Assembly: GCF_937967675.1 (NCBI RefSeq)
Contig: NZ_CALBSN010000159.1
Span: 1 to 21,327, forward strand
Length of the DNA: 21,327 bases
Direction: 5' to 3'
DNA from: an uncultured Flavobacterium sp.
GTDB lineage: Bacteria > Bacteroidota > Bacteroidia > Flavobacteriales > Flavobacteriaceae
Part shown: piece by piece, positions 1-5,824 of the stretch
Layout: the number at the start of each line of letters is the position of its first letter
How positions within the stretch are numbered: the stretch's first letter is position 1
The notes under the pieces: model-generated
Databases searched by the model: none
Seen by the model: the letters and a program-made list of their open reading frames with translations, nothing else
Told to the model about the DNA's origin: nothing
Program-made: the position numbers and the translations under genes

Positions 1-391
1 TCGGACTTAATAAGAAATTCAACCATTCTTTTACGATGGTTTTTCCGTTGCTTCCCGTAATTCCCACAAATGGAAAATCGAATTGTTTTCGGTAGCCAAT
101 AGCAGTTTGTTGTAGCGCTTTTAACGAATTTTCAACGATAATGAAATTCGCTTTTTCGTATACATGTTCCGGAATATATTCTACCACAAAATAGCGAACG
201 CCTTTTGCAATCAACTCTTCCAAGTACAAATGTGCATCGTGATTTTGTCCTTTGATAGCAAAAAACAAAGTGTTGCTTCCATTTTGTAACGAACGGCTGT
301 CAATCGAAATATGACTTGCGGTAAACTCAGTCGAATTTCCGTGAAAAACGCCTTTACAAAATGAAATAATATGAGTAAGGTTGAGATTCAA
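1..391 (-). CDS. murF: MurF-type UDP-MurNAc-tripeptide ligase, probably fused to alanine racemase (partial)
   Basis: Only the first 130 codons are present; the gene runs off the left edge. The family adds D-Ala-D-Ala to UDP-MurNAc-tripeptide in the cytoplasm during peptidoglycan synthesis. I read an N-terminal MurF segment (DSRSLQNGSNTLFFAIKG at about residues 32-49) and then the ATP-binding loop GITGSNGKTIVKEW at about 109-122. GKT followed by Ile-Val rather than Thr-Thr is what I associate with the Bacteroidota MurF-Alr fusion; the racemase half would lie outside the window, so the fusion is inferred. No ATG is available, and a TTG at 391-389 is the likely start. It lies one base after the thymidine kinase stop (sequence TAAATTG), which suggests termination-reinitiation coupling. 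Confidence 0.85.
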   Translation of the reverse strand, partial: MNLNLTHIISFCKGVFHGNSTEFTASHISIDSRSLQNGSNTLFFAIKGQNHDAHLYLEELIAKGVRYFVVEYIPEHVYEKANFIIVENSLKALQQTAIGYRKQFDFPFVGITGSNGKTIVKEWLNFLLSP

Positions 392-392
392 T

Positions 393-1025
393 TTATTGGT
401 TATCTTCTTTTTGCTTGTTTACAATTTCAACATCTTTTACTTCCATGTTTTCACGCATGGCTTTAAAATAGGCAGCACGACTTAACGGTTCATATTCTTC
501 TGTTTCGCCAAGCATAACCAATCTTTTATCATCCGATTTTCTAAAACTATAATGCGCTAAATTTCCGGTACGAGTACAAACGGCGTGCACTTTGGTAACA
601 TATTCGGCTGTAGCCATAAGTCCAGGCATCGGTCCGAACGGATTTCCTTTAAAATCCATGTCCAATCCAGCCACGATAACTCGAATTCCCGAGTTGGCTA
701 AATCATTACAAACGGCAACAATTTCTTCGTCGAAAAACTGCGCTTCGTCAATACCTACGACATCGCAGCCTTGAGCTAAAATTCGAATATTTTCAGCAAC
801 AGGAACTGGTGTAGAACGAATTTCATTTTTGTTGTGCGAAACCACCATTTCGTCGTCATATCTTGTATCGACAGCCGGTTTGAAGATTTCTACTTTTTGT
901 TTAGCAAATTGAGCGCGTTTTAAGCGGCGAATTAATTCTTCGGTTTTACCCGAAAACATGGAGCCACAAATTACTTCAATCCAGCCAAATTGTTCTTGTT
1001 GATTTACGGTATTTTCGAGAAACAT
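393..1025 (-). CDS. tdk: Thymidine kinase (type II, TK1-like)
   Basis: Phosphorylates thymidine to dTMP with ATP in the nucleotide salvage pathway (cytoplasm). The P-loop GSMFSGKT is at residues 21-28 and the DEAQFF motif, with the catalytic glutamate region, is at 93-98. The substrate-binding stretch with GLDMDFKGNPFG is near 120-131. At 210 aa the length is normal. TK1-like enzymes usually carry a four-cysteine zinc site in the lasso region; here only C150 remains (VCTRTG) and the later pair reads EYEPLSRAAY, so the zinc site is degenerate. I recall this as typical of Bacteroidota thymidine kinases. The gene leads a minus-strand operon with the MurF-type gene and has a good promoter at 1078-1109. 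Confidence 0.96.
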   Translation of the reverse strand: MFLENTVNQQEQFGWIEVICGSMFSGKTEELIRRLKRAQFAKQKVEIFKPAVDTRYDDEMVVSHNKNEIRSTPVPVAENIRILAQGCDVVGIDEAQFFDEEIVAVCNDLANSGIRVIVAGLDMDFKGNPFGPMPGLMATAEYVTKVHAVCTRTGNLAHYSFRKSDDKRLVMLGETEEYEPLSRAAYFKAMRENMEVKDVEIVNKQKEDNQ

Positions 1026-1060
1026 TTTGTATCTTTCGTACGTTAAAAATTATTTTCTGT

Positions 1061-1068
1061 TACATTTG
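1061..1068 (+). promoter_or_regulatory. -7 element for the acidic-linker protein gene
   Basis: TACATTTG is a perfect TAnnTTTG match lying 59 bases before the ATG at 1127. I see no clear TTG at the expected -33 distance. It faces the tdk promoter, so the two genes probably share a compact divergent control region. Confidence 0.45.
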
Positions 1069-1077
1069 TAATCAAAA

Positions 1078-1109
1078 CAAAATTATTAAAAAAGTATCGA
1101 TATATTCAA
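1078..1109 (-). promoter_or_regulatory. Promoter for tdk
   Basis: On the minus strand, TTG (1109-1107) is followed by a 21-base spacer and TAATTTTG (1085-1078). This is a full match to the Bacteroidota TTG / TAnnTTTG promoter pattern. It fires away from the divergent promoter at 1061-1068 and the two -7 motifs are only 9 bases apart. Confidence 0.6.
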
Positions 1110-1126
1110 TTCCATCCAATAAAGTT

Positions 1127-2110
1127 ATGAAGAAAAGAGTAAGCGCTGAATTAATCAGTATTGCCCACCGAATTTTAAAGTTGAAAAACCATTCAGAAAC
1201 CGTTCAATTGCAGCAAGAAGCTAAAAATTTGTACGATCAATTAACGATTTTACGCTTTTATGAAGAGAATTTCGAATTGGTGAAAAACGAAATTTCAGAA
1301 GAAGTTTTAGAAGCGAAATTAGAAGGAAAGCAAGCCGATATTTTTGAACAACCAATCGCGGTTGTGGAAGAAATTGCACCTGAAAGGGAAGTAGAGGTTG
1401 ATTCCGAAGTTTCGGAACCAATTGCAGAAGAAAAAGTGGAAGAAACTCCAGTAGAAGAAGAAAAAATTGTGGTGGCGGAGTTAATCGTTGAAGATGATGA
1501 AGACGAAGAGGAGGAAGTATTGATTACTTCAATGGATGAAGAACCAATTGAAGAGGAAATTATCGAAGAAGCACCAGTTGCCGCTTCCGAAGTTTCGGAA
1601 CCAAAAACTAAGGAGCCAGCGAAACAAATTTCGTTTGAAGATTTATTGGTACACGATTACCAAGAATTGGATTTTGTGAAGGTAGAAGACGTTCCAGCAG
1701 AAGTTGAAAAAGTTACTGAAACTGTTTTTGAAGCTCTAATGCCAGTTGAAGAAGTTAAGGAAGAAATTCAAGCTGAACCAATTTTTGCTGAAGAACCAAA
1801 AGTATTAGAAGAAGAAGTTAAAGTAACTTTTGAAAAAGTAAGCCAAGAACCAAAAAACAGTTCGTTAAATGATAGATTGAATAAGGCTATTACTTTTGGC
1901 TTAAATGATAGAATTGGATTTGAAAAGAAATTATTTGGTGGTAGTTCGGATGATTTTAACCGTGTGGTTTCGCAATTGAATACGTTTGATAGTTTTGAAG
2001 AAGCAAAAGCTTTCGTAGATGATTTCGTAAAGCCGGATTATAACAATTGGGAAGGTGCTGAAGAATTCGAAACGCGTTTCATGGAAATTGTGGAGAAAAA
2101 GTTTAGTTAG
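1127..2110 (+). CDS. Conserved hypothetical protein with acidic linker
   Basis: I do not recognise a named family. The 327-residue protein has three parts. An N-terminal helical segment (about 1-70) begins MKKRVSAELISIAHRILKLK. A long Glu/Val/Pro-rich low-complexity linker (about 75-245) is strongly acidic. A C-terminal segment (about 250-327) contains NDRLNKAITFGLNDRIGFEKKLFGG and ends with a helical DDFVKPDYNNWEG region; this end looks like a folded domain. There is no signal peptide or membrane segment, so it is probably cytoplasmic. The linker contains a duplicated SEVSEP encoded by an identical 20-base stretch at 1402 and 1585. It lies between tdk and rsmI, which gives no functional clue. 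A linker-tethered scaffold or binding protein is a guess. Confidence 0.85.
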   Translation: MKKRVSAELISIAHRILKLKNHSETVQLQQEAKNLYDQLTILRFYEENFELVKNEISEEVLEAKLEGKQADIFEQPIAVVEEIAPEREVEVDSEVSEPIAEEKVEETPVEEEKIVVAELIVEDDEDEEEEVLITSMDEEPIEEEIIEEAPVAASEVSEPKTKEPAKQISFEDLLVHDYQELDFVKVEDVPAEVEKVTETVFEALMPVEEVKEEIQAEPIFAEEPKVLEEEVKVTFEKVSQEPKNSSLNDRLNKAITFGLNDRIGFEKKLFGGSSDDFNRVVSQLNTFDSFEEAKAFVDDFVKPDYNNWEGAEEFETRFMEIVEKKFS

Positions 2111-2115
2111 TTTTT

Positions 2116-2142
2116 AGTCGCAGTCTCAGTTTTCAGTCACAG
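2116..2142. repeat. Short hexad repeat (AGTCNC type)
   Basis: Directly after the stop of the acidic-linker gene come AGTCGC, AGTCTC, AGTTTTC and AGTCAC, each beginning AGT at a 6-7 base spacing. No reverse-complement arm is visible nearby. It is one of several short-period repeats found in the gaps of this window. Confidence 0.6.
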
Positions 2143-2160
2143 ATTTCTTTTGTGAATTTG

Positions 2161-2370
2161 TGCTAATTCTTGAAGTTCGAGTTTTTAATTTAACCACATA
2201 GAAACATAGTTTTTTTATTGTTTGAGTTTTGTTTAGCCTACATAGTTAATTCGTGCTAATTCTTGAAGTTCGAGTTTTTAGTTTAACCACATAGAAACAT
2301 AGGTTTTTTTATTGTTTGAGTTTTTCTTAGCCTACATAGTTAATTCGTGCTAATTCGTGAAATTTGTGTT
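2161..2370. repeat. 93-94-bp tandem repeat, two copies plus a partial third
   Basis: The unit starting TGCTAATTCTTGAAG at 2161 recurs at 2254 with only a few base differences, and a truncated third copy starts at 2348. Each full unit contains ACCACATAGAAACATAG (2193-2209 and 2286-2302), a T-rich stretch, AGCCTACATAG, and TTAATTCGTG. The edges carry roughly 10-base sub-repeats of the form AATTCGTG / AATTTGTG. The array fills nearly the whole 275-base gap before rsmI and shows no open reading frame, so the rsmI promoter must lie within or just after it. Confidence 0.85.
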
Positions 2371-2385
2371 TATAAATAGTTTTAA

Positions 2386-3057
2386 ATGAGTAAATTATAT
2401 ATCGTTCCAACGCCAATTGGCAATTTAGAAGACATGACTTTTCGTGCTATTAAAGTACTAAAAGAAGTCGATTTAATTTTAGCAGAAGACACGCGTACCA
2501 GCGGAAAATTGCTAAAACACTTCGAAATTGCTACACACATGCACAGCCACCACATGCACAACGAACACAAAACCGTTGAAAATTTGGTGAAGCGTTTACA
2601 AGCAGGCGAAACCATTGCTTTAATTAGCGATGCGGGAACTCCAGCAATATCTGACCCAGGTTTTTTGCTTACGCGCGCTTGTGTAGAAAACGGAATTGCC
2701 GTGGAATGTTTGCCAGGCGCAACTGCTTTTGTACCGGCTTTAGTAAATAGTGGTTTACCCAATGATAAATTCGTATTCGAAGGCTTTTTACCCGATAAAA
2801 AAGGAAGACAAACCCGATTTTTAGCCTTACAAGAAGAATATCGCACCATGATTTTCTATGTATCGCCACACAAATTAAACAAAACCTTAGCCGAATTTGC
2901 ACAATATTTCGGGACCGACAGACCGGTTTCTGTTTCTCGAGAATTATCCAAATTACACGAAGAAACCGTAAGAGGAACTGCCGAAGAAGTACTAAAACAC
3001 TTTGAAGCGAAACCAGCTAAAGGGGAAATTGTTGTGGTTGTGGGAGGTAAAAAATGA
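2386..3057 (+). CDS. rsmI: 16S rRNA (cytidine-2'-O)-methyltransferase RsmI
   Basis: Methylates the 2'-O of C1402 in 16S rRNA using SAM, tuning the ribosomal P site. The tetrapyrrole-methylase-type fold is evident from VPTPIGNLEDMTFRA near residues 7-21, AEDTRTSGKLL near 34-44, ISDAGTPAISDPG near 85-97 and PGATAFVPALVNSGL near 109-123. At 223 aa it is shorter than the E. coli protein (about 286 aa), lacking the C-terminal extension. The end at GEIVVVVGGKK fits a complete catalytic domain, so I do not read it as broken. ATG at 2386 follows the tandem repeat directly, so the transcript start probably lies in repeat DNA. Confidence 0.95.
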   Translation: MSKLYIVPTPIGNLEDMTFRAIKVLKEVDLILAEDTRTSGKLLKHFEIATHMHSHHMHNEHKTVENLVKRLQAGETIALISDAGTPAISDPGFLLTRACVENGIAVECLPGATAFVPALVNSGLPNDKFVFEGFLPDKKGRQTRFLALQEEYRTMIFYVSPHKLNKTLAEFAQYFGTDRPVSVSRELSKLHEETVRGTAEEVLKHFEAKPAKGEIVVVVGGKK

Positions 3058-3060
3058 TTT

Positions 3061-3366
3061 CTATAAACTAGCATTTTTTTCAATTTGAGCATTAATTTTA
3101 TCTTGTTTTTTTAATCTTTCAAATTCTTCTTCAATATTTACATAAAGTTCTTTTTTGCTTGGTTCAATAATTAAAAAAGGTCTGAAAAGACTAATAATTG
3201 CTATTATATTTAAAGGATTTTTGACAAATTCTATAATTTCAATAGAATTTGTGTGATTTTCTTTTTCAATTAGTTTTGAAATTCCAATAATTATTATCAG
3301 ATAAATGATGACTTTTTTGTTGATTTTGATTCTTCTTTCTGGGTTTTTGTAATACTTTTTGCTCAT
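3061..3366 (-). CDS. Small hypothetical membrane protein
   Basis: A 101-residue product of no recognised family. A basic N-terminus (SKKYYKNPERRIKINKK) precedes a very hydrophobic segment at about 19-31 (VIIYLIIIIGISK). A second hydrophobic stretch lies at about 51-67 and the tail is charged and helical (EEEFERLKKQDKINAQIEK). Two inner-membrane helices with both ends in the cytoplasm would fit the positive-inside rule. It converges on rsmI with a 3-base gap and has no strong promoter motif upstream. Base composition is more AT-rich than its neighbours. It may be a poorly conserved accessory gene, and a spurious ORF is possible. Confidence 0.55.
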   Translation of the reverse strand: MSKKYYKNPERRIKINKKVIIYLIIIIGISKLIEKENHTNSIEIIEFVKNPLNIIAIISLFRPFLIIEPSKKELYVNIEEEFERLKKQDKINAQIEKNASL

Positions 3367-3440
3367 TTGTAAAAGATTAATTAATTTGTTATATAATTAA
3401 AACATAAAAACACTTTTTCTGTTACAAAAAGTAATTTGCT

Positions 3441-3448
3441 TAAATTTG
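3441..3448 (+). promoter_or_regulatory. -7 element for the OsmC-family gene
   Basis: TAAATTTG matches TAnnTTTG exactly and ends 14 bases before the ATG at 3463, leaving a very short leader. Its position rules out the alternative TTG start at 3436, which would lie upstream of the transcript start. Confidence 0.5.
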
Positions 3449-3462
3449 AAAAAAATGAATCT

Positions 3463-3888
3463 ATGGAAACACACAATATAATCACCACCTGGAAAGGTAA
3501 CATGCAATTTGAGTCCACGAACCCTAGTGGCGATATTATTTCAATTGATGCTGGTCCTGAAAATGGAGGCGAAGGAAAAGGCTTGCGTCCAAAAGCGTTG
3601 ATGTTATCGGCTTTAGCGGGTTGCACGGGTTTAGATGTAGCTTCTTTAATGGAAAAAATGAAGTTAGAAGTAGCCGATTTCAAAATTGAAACTTCAGGTG
3701 AACTAACTGAAGAACATCCAAAAACGTATCACAAAGTAAAAGTAGATTATCATTTTTATGGTGGTAATTTAGATGAGAAAAAACTTGAAAAAGCTGTGAA
3801 TTTATCGGTTGAAAAATACTGTGGTGTAATGGAAATGTTCCGACAATTTGCAAAAGTTGAGGTGGCGATTTTTTATCATAGAATTTAA
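3463..3888 (+). CDS. OsmC/Ohr-family protein
   Basis: OsmC/Ohr proteins are small thiol peroxidases that reduce organic hydroperoxides, although many paralogues have no assigned substrate. Two conserved cysteines are present: C54 in SALAGCTGLDVAS and C120 in VEKYCGVMEMF, the peroxidatic and resolving pair of the family. The product from ATG 3463 is 141 aa, a normal length. It most resembles the general OsmC branch (YhfA-like) rather than Ohr proper, an inference from the AGCTGLDV context. It is a monocistronic plus-strand gene with its own promoter, followed by a repeat-filled gap. Confidence 0.9.
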   Translation: METHNIITTWKGNMQFESTNPSGDIISIDAGPENGGEGKGLRPKALMLSALAGCTGLDVASLMEKMKLEVADFKIETSGELTEEHPKTYHKVKVDYHFYGGNLDEKKLEKAVNLSVEKYCGVMEMFRQFAKVEVAIFYHRI

Positions 3889-3900
3889 TTAAAAGGGTTT

Positions 3901-4021
3901 ACCACATAGAAACATAGATAAAAAAGTTAGTTTTAGTTCATGCTGAATACACAAAGCCTATCTAACCTATAAAAAGTGTAACAACTATTTTGATAAAAAT
4001 CAACCTATGTTTCTATGTGGT
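3901..4021. repeat. Inverted pair of the 17-bp ACCACATAGAAACATAG motif
   Basis: ACCACATAGAAACATAG at 3901-3917 has its exact reverse complement at 4005-4021. These bound a 121-bp block in the OsmC-recJ gap. The interior includes AGCCTATCT at 3955, echoing AGCCTACATAG in the 93-bp tandem units at 2161-2347. No ORF lies inside. The layout resembles a very small non-autonomous element, but I cannot identify a convincing target-site duplication. Confidence 0.75.
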
Positions 4022-4056
4022 TAATTTTTTTCATTAAGTAAATTCAAAAATATTTA

Positions 4057-4064
4057 TACCTTTG
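4057..4064 (+). promoter_or_regulatory. -7 element for recJ
   Basis: TACCTTTG is a perfect TAnnTTTG match 59 bases before the recJ ATG and just beyond the inverted-repeat block. No TTG is visible at the -33 distance. Confidence 0.45.
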
Positions 4065-4092
4065 TCATTTAAGTATATAAGCCAAAATAAAA

Positions 4093-4118
4093 TAATTCAT
4101 AATTTTTAATTCGTAATT
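4093..4118. repeat. Two direct 12-mers in the recJ leader
   Basis: TAATTCATAATT (4093-4104) and TAATTCGTAATT (4107-4118) differ by one base and lie 14 bases apart, ending 5 bases before the recJ ATG. They would be in the 5' untranslated region and could be a remnant of another short-period repeat type. Confidence 0.45.
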
Positions 4119-4123
4119 AAACT

Positions 4124-5824
4124 ATGCGTTGGAATCCAAAATCTAAGCCAAATCCAGAAAAAGTACAAGCCATTCAGCAAGCACTTCAAGTCGATGAAAT
4201 TATTGCGACACTTTTAGTTCAAAGAGGAATCGAAACCTTCGAACAAGCCAAAACCTTTTTTCGTCCCACTTTAGCCGATTTGCACAATCCGTATCTCATG
4301 AAAGATATGGACAAAGCTGTGGCGCGAATCGAAAAAGCCATTGCTAACAACGAAAATATCTTAGTTTTCGGTGATTACGATGTTGATGGAACAACCGCTG
4401 TTTCCTTAGTTTCTAGTTATTTACGAAGTTTTTATCCGAATGTTGCAACTTACATTCCTGATAGATATGCAGAAGGTTATGGCATTTCCTATGTGGGAAT
4501 TGACTATGCCGAAGACAACGATATTTCCTTAATCATCGCTTTGGATTGTGGTATCAAATCGATTGACCACGTAAATTACGCCAAAGCAAAAAACATCGAT
4601 TTTATTATTTGCGACCATCACCGACCAGGTGATATATTGCCTGATGCGATTGCAGTTTTAGATCCAAAACGAGAGGATTGTTCGTATCCGTATGACGAAT
4701 TGTGTGGTTGTGGTGTAGGATTCAAATTAATTCAAGCTTTAGCCGAAAATCGAAACCAAACCATTGAAGATTTAGTAGAATATTTAGATTTAGTAGCGAC
4801 TGCAATTGCGGCTGATATTGTTCCGATTAATGGTGAAAATCGAGTATTGGCGAAATTTGGTTTGGAAGTGATTAATTCTAACCCACGACCAGGAATAAAA
4901 GCATTGATTCAAAATGTGAAGAAAAAAGCACTGACGATAACGGATGTGGTTTTCATCGTAGCGCCAAGAATCAATGCCGCTGGAAGAATCAAACATGGAA
5001 ATGAAGCGGTAGCTTTATTAACGGAATACGATTTAGACCAAGCCGAACAATTCGCTTCCGAAATCGAGCAACATAATTCCGATAGAAAAGAATTAGACAA
5101 ACAAATTACTAAAGAAGCCTTACTTCAAATCGAAGAAAATAACGAACAAAACCGATTTTCAACTGTTGTATATCAAGAAAATTGGCATAAAGGTGTAATT
5201 GGAATTGTTGCTTCAAGATTGGTAGAAAATTACTATCGTCCAACTATTGTTTTTACAAAAAGTGGTGAAAAATTAGCAGCTTCGGCACGTTCTGTAAAAG
5301 ATTTTGACGTGTATAATGCATTGGAAGCTTGTGCCGAACATTTGGAACAATTCGGAGGTCACATGTATGCGGCTGGAATGACGCTTTTGGAAGAAAACTA
5401 CGAAAATTTCAAAAATGCTTTCGAAAAAGTCGTGCAAGAAACCATTCACCCGGATTTGTTAACTCCAGAAATTTCATACGATGCCGAAATCGAATTATCC
5501 GAAATCAATTCGAAATTGATGCGCTTATTAAAACAATTCGAACCTTTCGGACCTGAAAATATGACACCTTTGTTTTTAGCAAAAGGATTGACAGATTCAG
5601 GCTATGCGAAAACATTGGGTTCGGATAACGAACATTTGAAAGCATTCGTAAAACAAGGAAATTCGGAATCTTTTGGAGCTATTGGTTTTGGATTGGGAAA
5701 TAAATTAGATTGGGTTGCCAACAAAAATAAATTTGATGCAATTTTCTCTTTAGAAGAAAATGAATGGAAAGATACTGTAACTTTGCAACTGCAATTACGC
5801 GATATCAATGCTTCAAATGGCTAA
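4124..5824 (+). CDS. recJ: Single-stranded-DNA-specific exonuclease RecJ
   Basis: A 5'-3' exonuclease on single-stranded DNA that serves recombination and mismatch or base-excision repair. The DHH-family metal motifs are clear: VFGDYDVDGTTA near residues 81-92, ALDCG at about 139-143 and CDHHRPG at 163-169. The RecJ-type stretch APRINAAGRIKHG falls near residue 285. The DHHA1 domain carries HKGVIGIVASRL and GGHMYAAGM (near 350 and 413). A C-terminal OB-like region follows (FEPFGPENMTPLF). At 566 aa it is close to E. coli RecJ (577 aa). Its last codons overlap the start of the MFS gene, so the two are probably co-transcribed. Confidence 0.97.
   Translation: MRWNPKSKPNPEKVQAIQQALQVDEIIATLLVQRGIETFEQAKTFFRPTLADLHNPYLMKDMDKAVARIEKAIANNENILVFGDYDVDGTTAVSLVSSYLRSFYPNVATYIPDRYAEGYGISYVGIDYAEDNDISLIIALDCGIKSIDHVNYAKAKNIDFIICDHHRPGDILPDAIAVLDPKREDCSYPYDELCGCGVGFKLIQALAENRNQTIEDLVEYLDLVATAIAADIVPINGENRVLAKFGLEVINSNPRPGIKALIQNVKKKALTITDVVFIVAPRINAAGRIKHGNEAVALLTEYDLDQAEQFASEIEQHNSDRKELDKQITKEALLQIEENNEQNRFSTVVYQENWHKGVIGIVASRLVENYYRPTIVFTKSGEKLAASARSVKDFDVYNALEACAEHLEQFGGHMYAAGMTLLEENYENFKNAFEKVVQETIHPDLLTPEISYDAEIELSEINSKLMRLLKQFEPFGPENMTPLFLAKGLTDSGYAKTLGSDNEHLKAFVKQGNSESFGAIGFGLGNKLDWVANKNKFDAIFSLEENEWKDTVTLQLQLRDINASNG

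Noticed and set aside
2161..2370. CRISPR array
   Set aside because: The 93-94-bp units are directly abutting and near-identical throughout, with no variable spacers and no cas genes.
2382..2849. 155-aa antisense reading frame across rsmI
   Set aside because: It lies wholly opposite conserved rsmI codons, has no promoter and resembles no protein family; the same holds for other antisense frames opposite recJ, fabH, accC and the symporter.
2386..3057. Truncated rsmI
   Set aside because: It is shorter than in E. coli but retains all catalytic motifs and a natural C-terminus, so it is a short family form, not a broken gene.
3436..3462. TTG start adding nine residues to the OsmC-family protein
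   Set aside because: The perfect -7 motif at 3441-3448 lies inside this extension.
3901..4021. Complete transposable element or MITE
   Set aside because: Ends are inverted but no convincing target duplication or transposase is seen; reported as an inverted repeat only.
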